A stretch of 64,000 bases of DNA from CBDEGU01 sp965238045. GTDB lineage: Bacteria > Acidobacteriota > Terriglobia > Bryobacterales > UBA6623. The notes below the pieces were generated by a model. It was not told where the DNA came from and ran no database searches. It saw nothing but the letters and a program-made list of their open reading frames with translations. Position 1 is the stretch's first letter, and every line of letters starts with the position of its first letter. Below are positions 56,446 through 64,000 of the stretch, piece after piece. Location of the stretch: positions 186,001 to 250,000 of the forward strand of contig CBDEGU010000009.1 in assembly GCA_965238045.1 (NCBI GenBank). The letters run 5' to 3'. The translations under genes were made by a program, and so were the position numbers.

Positions 56446-57381
56446 CTAGTAGCCGTTGGACTGCAACACGCTGACCAACTCGGTGACGGCGTTGATGCTC
56501 TTGTCCAGCGCCGCCTTCTCATCGTCGGCGAGGGGAAGATCGTAGATTTTTTCGATGCCGAGTGAACCCAGCTTGATGGGAACGCCAACGAAGACGCCAT
56601 GGGCTCCGTACTCGCCTTCGAGGTATGCCGCGCAGGGCAGGATTTTCTTCTTGTCCTTCAGAATCGACTCCACCATTTCCACCACGGAGGAGGAGGGCGC
56701 ATAGTAGGCGCTTCCGGTCTTGAGGTACTTGACGATCTCGGCGCCTCCGTTGCGCGTTCGGTCCACGATCTTGTCGAGAGTTTCGGCGTCGAGCAACTCC
56801 GTGATCGGGATGCCGGCCACGTTAGTGAAACGGACCAGGGGAACCATCGTATCGCCGTGTCCGCCGAGCACGAACGCGGCTACTTGCTCGACCGACACAT
56901 CGGCGGCCGCGGCGAGAAATGCGCGGAAACGCGCCGTGTCGAGCACACCGGCCATGCCGATGACCCGGTTCTTCGAGAAGCCGCTGATCTTATAGGCAAC
57001 CTGGCACATGGCGTCTAGCGGATTCGACACCACGATCAAGATCGCGTCCGGCGAGTACTTCGCGGCCGGCTCCACGCAAGCCTTGACGATCGCGGCATTC
57101 TTGAGCAGAAGATCATCGCGGCTCATGCCGGGCTTGCGCGGGAAACCAGCCGTGACGACAATGATGTCGGAGTTCGCCGTCGGCTCGTAATCGTTGGTTC
57201 CGGTAATGCTAACATCGGAGCCTTCCACCGGACAGGCTTCGAGCATGTCAAGCGCCTTGCCCTGCGGGACGCCTTCGACAATATCCACCAAAACGATGTC
57301 GGCCAGTTCCTTGTCGGCTAGACGCACCGCGCAACTGGCACCGACATTGCCGGCTCCCACGATGGTTACCTTTTGTCTCAT
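56446..57381 (-). CDS. mdh: Malate dehydrogenase (lactate dehydrogenase-like type)
   Basis: A 311-residue citrate-cycle enzyme. NAD-binding VTIVGAGNVGASCAVRLA, the substrate loop GFPRKPGMSRDDLL with two Arg, and the catalytic His in LGGHGDTMVP are present. Arg at the specificity position (PRKPG) supports malate over lactate. It lies 113 bases downstream of icd on the same strand. Confidence 0.95.
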   Translation of the reverse strand: MRQKVTIVGAGNVGASCAVRLADKELADIVLVDIVEGVPQGKALDMLEACPVEGSDVSITGTNDYEPTANSDIIVVTAGFPRKPGMSRDDLLLKNAAIVKACVEPAAKYSPDAILIVVSNPLDAMCQVAYKISGFSKNRVIGMAGVLDTARFRAFLAAAADVSVEQVAAFVLGGHGDTMVPLVRFTNVAGIPITELLDAETLDKIVDRTRNGGAEIVKYLKTGSAYYAPSSSVVEMVESILKDKKKILPCAAYLEGEYGAHGVFVGVPIKLGSLGIEKIYDLPLADDEKAALDKSINAVTELVSVLQSNGY

Positions 57382-57494
57382 TTCCTTTGTCTCCTTCGAA
57401 GTATGCCGCCGGGAGCGGCATTCCCGTTCGATGCAATTCGGTTTCCAATCTCGCGATGCCGGTTCCCGCGCTTACGCCACCATGTCATCGGCGA

Positions 57495-58730
57495 TTACGT
57501 CTCCATGTTATCGGCGATGGCCTGGGCGAATTCGCTCGTTCGTACTTTCGTGGCGCCCTCCATCAAACGGTGGAGGTCGTAGGTCACCTTTTTCTGGTGA
57601 ATCGTCTCGGTGATGCCGCGCTCGATCAGGTCGCTGACTTCGGTCCATCCCATGAAGTGGAACATCATGGAACCGGAAAGAATCATGCTGGAGGGATTGA
57701 TGACGTCCTTATCGGCATATTTGGGCGCGGTGCCGTGGGTAGCCTCGAAGACGGCGTATTCGTCGCCGATATTGGCGCCCGGCGCCATGCCGAGTCCTCC
57801 GACCTGGGCGGCGCAGGCGTCGGAAATGTAGTCGCCGTTGAGATTGGTGGTGGCGACGACGTCATACTCGGCGGGCCGCAGCAGCACTTGCTGGAACATC
57901 GAATCGGCGATGCGGTCATTGACCAGAATCTTGCCCTCGGGCACATCGCCGCCGAGCTCATGTTCGATGACGCAGAGATCGGCGAACTCTTCGCGGACGA
58001 GTTCATATCCCCAGTCGCGAAAAGCGCCCTCGGTGAATTTCTGAATATTACCTTTGTGGACAAGGGTGACTCGTTTGCGCCCGTTCTCGATGGCGTATTC
58101 GATCGCCCGCCGGATGAGGCGTTTCGAGGCGGTGATGCTGACGGGCTTGATGCCGATACCGGAATCTTCCCGAATCTTCTTACCCATCTCGTTGTTGATA
58201 AAGTCGATGACCCGCTTGGCATCGGCCGAGCCCTGCTGCCATTCGATGCCGGCGTAGACATCCTCGGTGTTTTCACGGAAGATAACCACGTCGAGCCTCT
58301 CGGGGTGCTTCACGGGCGAGGGAACTCCGGGGAGGTGGCGTACCGGACGCATGCACACATAGAGGGTGAGGATCTGGCGCAGAGCGACGTTCAAGCTGCG
58401 AATTCCGCCGCCGACCGGCGTGGTCAGCGGTCCCTTGATGGCGACATGGAATTGGCGGATAGCGGCCAAGGTGTCGTCGGGCAGCCAGGAGCCGAACTGG
58501 TTGTGCGCCTTCTCGCCGGCGAAGATCTCATACCAGGCGATGTGGCGGCGGCCGCCATAAGCCTTCTTGACGGCGCTGTCGAAGACGAGGCGCGAGGCCT
58601 TCCAGATATCGCGGCCGATGCCGTCGCCTTCGATGAACGGCAGGACCGGATGATCGGGAACGATGAACTTACCGTCAACCACTTGGATGGCTTCTCCATC
58701 CTCGGGAACAGGAACATCGTTGAATGTCAT
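57495..58730 (-). CDS. icd: NADP-dependent isocitrate dehydrogenase
   Basis: A 411-residue citrate-cycle enzyme that oxidises isocitrate to 2-oxoglutarate. VIFRENTEDVYAGIEWQQGS is the substrate signature; IRSLNVALRQILTLYVCMRP, TLVHKGNIQKFTEGAF and NLNGDYISDACAAQVGGLGM are typical of the prokaryotic Icd group. ATHGTAPKYADKDVINP near the C-terminus binds the cofactor. Together with mdh it forms a small citrate-cycle cluster. Confidence 0.95.
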   Translation of the reverse strand: MTFNDVPVPEDGEAIQVVDGKFIVPDHPVLPFIEGDGIGRDIWKASRLVFDSAVKKAYGGRRHIAWYEIFAGEKAHNQFGSWLPDDTLAAIRQFHVAIKGPLTTPVGGGIRSLNVALRQILTLYVCMRPVRHLPGVPSPVKHPERLDVVIFRENTEDVYAGIEWQQGSADAKRVIDFINNEMGKKIREDSGIGIKPVSITASKRLIRRAIEYAIENGRKRVTLVHKGNIQKFTEGAFRDWGYELVREEFADLCVIEHELGGDVPEGKILVNDRIADSMFQQVLLRPAEYDVVATTNLNGDYISDACAAQVGGLGMAPGANIGDEYAVFEATHGTAPKYADKDVINPSSMILSGSMMFHFMGWTEVSDLIERGITETIHQKKVTYDLHRLMEGATKVRTSEFAQAIADNMET

Positions 58731-59051
58731 AAACCTTCTCGACTACTTGTTTGTACGGCTCTCTGTCGGGAGAGAGACCGCGTTAGAGGTTGTCGGGGAG
58801 CGGCCCGCCAGGCAACCCGGGCTGGGCGGCCCAGGAAAACAGAAACTGAGGGCAGGCTCAAACCGCCGCGGACGACCCCGTGATGAAGCGCGACTCGGTG
58901 AGACTCAATTGCGATTTTAGCAATTTTAGGAAAAGGCGGGCAATGCCGCCGAGGGGATGCTGGGAGATGGGCTGGCGCCGATTTCCCGGAAACGTTCGGC
59001 GGGAGGGCCGGTTGCAGCCCACCGGGAGGGCGGCGTCTTTATACTTGGGAA
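58731..59051. other. Intergenic region between divergent icd and thioesterase genes
   Basis: It must hold the promoters of icd (minus) and the thioesterase (plus), but I could not assign boxes. CTCTCTGTCGGGAGAGAG at 58764-58781 is a small hairpin. No gene was recognised. Confidence 0.4.
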
Positions 59052-59508
59052 ATGCGCCACAGCGAATCACGCATCCGGGTTCGTTATTCCGAAACCGACC
59101 AGATGGGGGTCGTCTATTACGCGAACTACTTTGTCTGGATGGAAGTGGGCCGGGTGGACTACTGCCGGGAGCGCGGCTTTGAATACGCCGACATGGAAGC
59201 CGGCGATGGAATTCTGCTGACAGTGGCCGAATCCCGCTGCCGGTACCGCGCACCGGCCCGCTTCAATGATCAGATCCTCCAAGGTGCGGACGAGCGTGAC
59301 GGAGTCCCGTTCGAGAACGATCCGTTTCGCCTATGAAATTCGCCGGGCTAGCGACGGGACTGGGGACGGGCGCTTGCTTGCGACCGGCGAGACGCTGCAT
59401 ACTGTTTGCGGTCGCGACGGCCGGGCCGTCCGGCTACCGGAGAAATACCGTTGCTATTTTCCTCTGACCTCCTTGGACCGGCAGGCGCCTTCTCAGGAGC
59501 ATCGTTGA
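59052..59508 (+). pseudogene. YbgC-like acyl-CoA thioesterase, frameshifted
   Basis: A hot-dog thioesterase. The first 75 residues include the catalytic Asp region VRYSETDQMGVVYYANYFVW. Near 59276-59279 (a CCTCC stretch) one extra base shifts the frame. The second frame continues VRTSVTESRSRTIRFAYEIR and ends RLPEKYRCYFP at a stop at 59508. Removing one base gives about 151 residues, normal for the family. Either recent decay or a sequencing error. Confidence 0.8.
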
Positions 59509-61376
59509 GGGGCCCGGTGAGAGGCGGGGTGAGGGGGCGGGCGCTGCTGGGAATCGCCGTACTGGCGCTTGGGCTGATTCCGGGCGTTCGGGCAGGCAGT
59601 CTGACCGAGCGCTTCGAGCTGACGCTCGAGCGCGTGCTCGAGGGCGATTCGCCGGAATTCACCCATGCGTTTCTGCTGGCCGACGTGATACCGGACAATC
59701 AGCGGCGCTTCACGAATTTCAGCGGGGATCTTTCGGGCCGCTACATCGGAGCGCTGGGAACGATCGCGAGCTGGCGCGGAACGCGGTTTCCTTCGGCGGA
59801 CCGGCTGGTCCGGGCTGTCTTGCGCAACCAGCAGAGCGACGGTCATTTCGGAAAAGAGATGGGCCGGCGCGAGATTCTCAGCGACGACATGGCGCGGCTC
59901 TGGGGAAATGGGCGGTTGCTGATCGGACTGCTTGAGCACGAGGGGGGCCGCAACCGGCCGGAAGTGCTCGGCGCGGCCCGGCGGCTTGGTGATTTTCTGG
60001 TCCGCGTGGCCGGGCGCTACAACCACCCGAACGTACAGCGCCAGTTTCAGCGAGGCAAGCTGGCGGTCGGCTACATCTGCTGGACCCAGAATATCGAGGG
60101 GCTCGTGGCGTTGTATCGCCGGACATCGGACGAGCGTTACCGGCGGCTTGCCGAAGAGCTTGCCGAGCGAACCTCGAGACACCCGGAACAGCACAGCCAT
60201 GGCTATTTGTCGTCTTTGCGGGGTATCGTCGAACTCTCGCGGGCGACCGGAGACAAACGGCATCTGGTGCGTGTCGAGGACGAAGTCGAGGATCTGACCC
60301 AGTCAGACAACTTTCTTGTTCAAGGAGCCATACCTGAGTACTTCGAGCCGGGCGTGGCCCGAGACGAGGGCTGCTCTCAGGCGGACTGGCTGCGGCTGAA
60401 TTTGTTGCTGTGGGAGGAAACGGGCCGGGCCAAGTATTTGGAGCATGCCGAGCTTACGCTTTTCAATGCGTTCTTCATGAATCAATTTGGAAGCGGCGAC
60501 TTCGGTCATATTCAGATTACCGACGAAGGCATGGGGCCCAATGCCGAGCCGGCTTGGTGGTGTTGTACCCTGCATGGGCTGCGCGCGTTTCCCGAGATCT
60601 TCCGTGCAGTTTTTCATGCCGAGGGCTCCTCGCTCTTTTATGATTTGCCGGCCGACGGCGAAGCGGAACTGGACGGCATTGCGTTTTCGGCGGAGTCGTT
60701 TCTCGAAACCCACGGGAGCGTGAGAGTTTCCGTTCAACAAGCCGACGGCCGGCTTCACACGCTGTCAGTGCGGGTTCCTAAGTGGGCGCGGACGGTGACC
60801 TTGTCGGCGACCAACCCTTACATGACGGAGAAAGCATACGGTGAGGCAGGCGACGCCCAGGCGGTTCAATACGTGACCATGAGCCGGCGCTGGAAGAAAG
60901 GAGAAGAACTTCGTATCCAATATGAACTGCGCGCGCGAACGACAAAAGATGAGCAGCATGAAACTGGGCGAGCGATCCGTCTTGGACCCTGGATTTTGGC
61001 TACGACCGAAGGCGCCCTAGACGAGAGCGGCGAGGCCCTGGACGACGTGGTGCTGCCAGAGGAAATGATGGACGGCAGGGAACTGCTGCTCGCGCCGGCG
61101 AGAGGCGCGTCCGGCCAAGGGGGGAAGTTCTCGGCGCCGATTGCTCACCGGCGTCTGGAGCTAGCCGGGGGCGCGATGAACTTGCGTCCGCTGGCCGAAC
61201 GGACCGGGTTCGGCTCGGATGAGGAGTGGAGATTCTGGTTTGCAACCGAACGCCCGCCCGCACCGCTCGGAGAAGCGAAGGGCCGGCGGATGACGATCGT
61301 CATCGTGCTCATGTCGGGACTGCTTGTCTTTGCCTTGGCGGGATGGCTGTTTCTGAAGCGATTCGGCCCGGCCTAG
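59505..61376 (+). CDS. GH127-like beta-L-arabinofuranosidase family protein, exported and anchored
   Basis: A 623-residue protein of the PF07944-type glycoside hydrolases. The start is probably TTG 59505, five bases after AGGAG and overlapping the thioesterase stop (TTGA); GTG codons at 59517 and 59529 are alternatives. A leader (ALLGIAVLALGLIPGVRA) and a C-terminal membrane span (IVIVLMSGLLVFALAGWLFL) suggest anchoring. The putative zinc/nucleophile set is visible as YFEPGVARDEGCSQADWLRL (E-x-C) and EPAWWCCTLHGLR (adjacent Cys near residue 352). The true sugar substrate is unknown. Confidence 0.82.
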   Translation: MRGPVRGGVRGRALLGIAVLALGLIPGVRAGSLTERFELTLERVLEGDSPEFTHAFLLADVIPDNQRRFTNFSGDLSGRYIGALGTIASWRGTRFPSADRLVRAVLRNQQSDGHFGKEMGRREILSDDMARLWGNGRLLIGLLEHEGGRNRPEVLGAARRLGDFLVRVAGRYNHPNVQRQFQRGKLAVGYICWTQNIEGLVALYRRTSDERYRRLAEELAERTSRHPEQHSHGYLSSLRGIVELSRATGDKRHLVRVEDEVEDLTQSDNFLVQGAIPEYFEPGVARDEGCSQADWLRLNLLLWEETGRAKYLEHAELTLFNAFFMNQFGSGDFGHIQITDEGMGPNAEPAWWCCTLHGLRAFPEIFRAVFHAEGSSLFYDLPADGEAELDGIAFSAESFLETHGSVRVSVQQADGRLHTLSVRVPKWARTVTLSATNPYMTEKAYGEAGDAQAVQYVTMSRRWKKGEELRIQYELRARTTKDEQHETGRAIRLGPWILATTEGALDESGEALDDVVLPEEMMDGRELLLAPARGASGQGGKFSAPIAHRRLELAGGAMNLRPLAERTGFGSDEEWRFWFATERPPAPLGEAKGRRMTIVIVLMSGLLVFALAGWLFLKRFGPA

Positions 61377-62917
61377 CGCGCGGCAAGGATCCGAAGATCG
61401 CCGCCGGTCATCTCGGACGGTTTTTCGGCTCCGAGCACGGCCAACAGGGTGGGGACGATATCTCGCAGGGAACCGTCCTCTCGGAGCTTGCCGCCAAACT
61501 CGCTCACAAGGATCAGAGGTGCCGGGAAGGTTGTGTGATAGGTGTGCGGCAGGCCGGTTTCCGGGTCCACCATCAGGTCGGCGTTGCCGTGGTCGGCGGT
61601 GATGATCCAGGCGCCGTTCTTAGTGCGGAGCGCCTGATCGATCCTGCCGATACAGTGGTCCACGGTTTCCACCGCCTGGATCGCAGCGGCGAGGTTGCCC
61701 GTGTGGCCCACCATGTCGGCGTTGGCGAAGTTAACGACGATCCAGTCGAAAGCGCCTTGCTCGATGGCCTTGACGACAATGTCGCAGACGCCGGCGGCGC
61801 TCATCTCGGGCCGCAGATCATAGGTGGCGACCCTTGGCGAGGGAACCATCTCGCGCTCTTCTCCAGAGAAAGGTTTCTCATGGCCGCCGTTAAAGAAATA
61901 GGTCACATGAGGGTATTTTTCCGTTTCCGCGACACGAAGATTCCGCCAGCCCATTTGCCCGGAAACCCGTGCCAGGACATTTTCAGGCTGCTGGGGTTCG
62001 AGCACGCGGGGGTAGGACCAAGTGGATTCGTACTTCGTCATCGTGACGAAGTGCAGACCGTTGGGCGCATCGGCGCGCGCGGGCCTCTCGAGTAGCGGAT
62101 CGTTCAGAGCCCGGGTTAGCTGCCGCGCGCGGTCGGCGCGATAATTGAAAAAGATGACAGCGTCGTGATCCTCAATCCTGGCGAGAGGGTCTCGGTCATC
62201 GCCGGTAAAGACGACCGGCTCGACAAACTCGTCGGTCACGCCGGCCGCATAGGAAGACTGGAGCGCTTGCACGGGATCGGAGGCCTTCGGCCCCTCGGCG
62301 AGCACCATCGCCCGAAACGCCTTCTCGATCCGTTCCCAGCGCTGGTCACGATCCATGGCATAGTAGCGCCCGGTGAGGCTGGCGATACGTCCGACGCCGA
62401 GTTCGCGCATTTTGGCCAGGAGGTCGCCGACATAACCGGCGCCACTTTCCGGAGGTTTGTCACGACCATCGGTGATGACGTGAACAAACACCTCCCTGAC
62501 GCCCTCGCGTTTGGCCATCTCTAGAAGGGCGTAAAGGTGGCGGGTGTGAGCATGAACGCCGCCCGGGCTCAGCAGTCCCATCAAATGCAACCTGCGCGAG
62601 CGGGCGTGCGCCATGGCTTGCTTGAGCACTGGGCTGGAAAAGATCGCGCCGCTGACAACGAGGTCGTCGATGCGGGTTACGTCCATCTGAATGATGCGGC
62701 CGGAGCCGATGTTGAGATGGCCGACTTCGCTATTGCCCATTTGCCCTTCGGGCAGGCCGACGAAGGGACCGTCGGTGCGAATCAGAGTATGAGGGCAGCT
62801 CTGCCAGAGACGGTCGACATTCGGCGTCCGAGCCATGGCGACGGCATTGTATGCGGGGCTGGGGTTCGAGCCCCAGCCATCCATAATGGTGAGAACAAAG
62901 GGTTTGGGTCGCTGCAT
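61373..62917 (-). CDS. gpmI: Phosphoglycerate mutase, 2,3-bisphosphoglycerate-independent
   Basis: A 514-residue glycolytic enzyme with two metal ions. FVLTIMDGWGSNPSP (metal Asp), PEGQMGNSEVGHLNIGSGRI with the phosphorylated Ser, TDGRDKPPESG and VITADHGNADLM-type TADHGNADLMVDPETGLPHT are all present. ATG 62917 is chosen because the family begins there; 27 upstream codons are not conserved. It converges on the GH127-like gene with a four-base overlap. Confidence 0.95.
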   Translation of the reverse strand: MQRPKPFVLTIMDGWGSNPSPAYNAVAMARTPNVDRLWQSCPHTLIRTDGPFVGLPEGQMGNSEVGHLNIGSGRIIQMDVTRIDDLVVSGAIFSSPVLKQAMAHARSRRLHLMGLLSPGGVHAHTRHLYALLEMAKREGVREVFVHVITDGRDKPPESGAGYVGDLLAKMRELGVGRIASLTGRYYAMDRDQRWERIEKAFRAMVLAEGPKASDPVQALQSSYAAGVTDEFVEPVVFTGDDRDPLARIEDHDAVIFFNYRADRARQLTRALNDPLLERPARADAPNGLHFVTMTKYESTWSYPRVLEPQQPENVLARVSGQMGWRNLRVAETEKYPHVTYFFNGGHEKPFSGEEREMVPSPRVATYDLRPEMSAAGVCDIVVKAIEQGAFDWIVVNFANADMVGHTGNLAAAIQAVETVDHCIGRIDQALRTKNGAWIITADHGNADLMVDPETGLPHTYHTTFPAPLILVSEFGGKLREDGSLRDIVPTLLAVLGAEKPSEMTGGDLRILAAR

Positions 62918-63243
62918 GAATAAGAAAGTTTGCCGTGCCGGGCCGGCGGAGGAAATGACGAATTCCGATCCATCTATATCAACGAATGTGGAGATCAACG
63001 AATGTGGAGCATCGAAGCGTCTGGCCAGGACCCCTAGTTCGGAACACTGGTCGTGAAGTGACCGGCGGCCGGGCAGTTATCTCGACTAGTGATCCCAACT
63101 AGTTATCCCAGCCCTGGGATGGTCTGCTTTGCTGCGGGGAAAATGAGTTCTCTTGCGGACAACCGCGGCCTCGACGGCAGTTGTTTTGCTCCCTACGAGT
63201 ACGATAGCACGCAGGAGCAAAAGCGCCATGAGGGCACTGGCTG
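62918..63243. other. Intergenic region upstream of gpmI
   Basis: No gene recognised. A direct repeat ATCAACGAATGTGGAG occurs twice in tandem between 62978 and 63010. A partial palindrome ATCCCAGCCCTGGGAT lies at 63106-63121. No -10/-35 pair could be assigned. Confidence 0.45.
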
Positions 63244-63705
63244 CTAGCCGCTGACGAGTTCCAACAGCCGTCCCCGGCAGGCCTGAAGTTTTCTGTCAAA
63301 GAGGGGGACGACGCGGGAGAGCAGTTCCAGATGAAGGGCCGGATCGTGCCTGCAAATATCTTCCAGCCTGGAGATATCGATGTCGAAAGCGCGCACCGGT
63401 TCTTCCACACGGGCATCGAAGCGCCTAGTGGTGGGCCCCGGCGACCAGCACCACCCCAGAGCGTCGCCCGCCTCCACGCTTTCGACCGGGGCGAACCCCT
63501 GGCCGGGAAGCAAGACTCCCAGCGTCACCCGGCCGGATCGCAGCAGGTAGAATCTGGCGGACGTGTCACCCTGCCGCCAAAGATACGCGCCTGACTTGAA
63601 GCGCCGGCTCGTCGCGCATCCGCCGAGGGCAACGAGCAGATCGTCATTCATGCAATGGAGGAAGGGGTGCTGCTTAAGCAGCGCGGCCGATGGTCTGCTG
63701 GACAT
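63244..63705 (-). CDS. Stand-alone cyclic-nucleotide-binding domain protein
   Basis: A 153-residue protein consisting of one cNMP-binding beta-roll: HPFLHCMNDDLLVALGGCAT, YLWRQGDTSARFYLLRSGRV, GDALGWCWSPGPTTRRFDAR. There is no helix-turn-helix, so it is not a Crp-like regulator on its own. The phosphate-binding cassette is not the canonical GE.aLl...R.A form; it reads GDALGW..., so ligand may differ. It sits 80 bases after coxA in the same direction and may modulate respiration. Confidence 0.8.
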   Translation of the reverse strand: MSSRPSAALLKQHPFLHCMNDDLLVALGGCATSRRFKSGAYLWRQGDTSARFYLLRSGRVTLGVLLPGQGFAPVESVEAGDALGWCWSPGPTTRRFDARVEEPVRAFDIDISRLEDICRHDPALHLELLSRVVPLFDRKLQACRGRLLELVSG

Positions 63706-63784
63706 CTCAACACCTCCCCGGCAAGGCCGCCCTACGGCGAAAACATTTCCAAGACGACTAGCTCAATCGTTCGCCACTCAATTT

Positions 63785-64000
63785 CTAGCCAGCGGACGCG
63801 GGCGCCTCGGATGGATCATCCTGCATGACGAAGTCCCGCTCGGCGTCTGGAGGACTATATTCATACGCTCCGCGGCGGACGATTTTTTGTTCGCCTCCAA
63901 AGTTGTCGTGCGGCGGAGGGGAGGGAACGGTCCACTCAAGCGTGGTGGCGTCCCAGGGGTTATCCGCCGCCATCTTCCCCTGCCTCAAGCTCCAGAGAAA
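63785..64000 (-). CDS. coxA: Cytochrome c oxidase subunit I, C-terminal end (partial)
   Basis: Only the last 71 codons are in the window; the gene continues past position 64000. SLRQGKMAADNPWDATTLEW and TVPSPPPHDNFGG are the well-conserved C-terminal tail of haem-copper oxidase subunit I of the A type, followed by an acidic end (DAERDFVMQDDPSEAPAS). It is the terminal oxidase that would pair with alternative complex III. Confidence 0.88.
   Translation of the reverse strand, partial: FLWSLRQGKMAADNPWDATTLEWTVPSPPPHDNFGGEQKIVRRGAYEYSPPDAERDFVMQDDPSEAPASAG

Overview
The window is high-GC bacterial DNA and most probably comes from an acidobacterium of the Solibacter/Bryobacter type. This is inferred from gene content: an alternative complex III (ActF) fragment, the tail of a caa3-type oxidase subunit I, a lipoprotein M19 dipeptidase, a GH127-like hydrolase, many Tat or lipoprotein leaders, and a small repeat-associated protein family starting MATKAQIKANREN. 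No rRNA gene and no canonical tRNA gene was seen.

Layout. (1) 1-8040: M19 dipeptidase, FdhF/YdeP-type molybdoenzyme, an IS481-like element, and a three-gene operon of exported TPR and helical proteins. (2) About 8,870-20,290: a mobile and accessory island. At its left edge only the C-terminal part of actF remains; at its right edge only the N-terminal half of a narK gene remains, so the island seems to have replaced the DNA that once lay between them. It holds gene fragments, a REP-associated transposase (RAYT) with G-rich repeat arrays, two IS1595-family elements, one IS256-family element, and a three-gene module (TIGR04255-like protein, gene A, gene B). All three module genes were hit by IS elements. 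Target duplications let each pre-insertion reading frame be rebuilt exactly. (3) 20,100-31,456: nitrate respiration, with two NarK-type transporters, NarI, NarJ, NarH, NarG, a membrane-anchored dihaem cytochrome c and a divergent Crp/Fnr regulator. As given, narG, narH and the cytochrome gene are frameshifted, narH also has an in-frame amber codon, and one narK is cut in half. (4) 31,550-44,270: gamma-glutamyltransferase, an SDR fragment, an M48-like protein with an altered zinc motif, a TonB-like protein, then a CusCBA-type metal efflux operon with two flanking genes of unknown function and a NosL-like protein. (5) 44,270-64,000: mainly housekeeping and metabolic genes: MaoC/SDR pair, ubiE-aroB, a broken aldo/keto reductase, two outer-membrane barrels, a TIM-barrel isomerase, a MazEF-like pair, ogt, mdh, icd, a frameshifted thioesterase, a GH127-like hydrolase, gpmI, a lone cyclic-nucleotide-binding domain and the end of coxA.

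The most interesting material is the IS-riddled three-gene module of unknown function, the RAYT with its guanine-rich arrays, and an IS1595 element carrying a passenger gene and a tRNA-like sequence. Several frameshifts fall in homopolymers, so sequencing error must be excluded before calling the nar genes pseudogenes. All family names here come from reading motifs; no database search was run.
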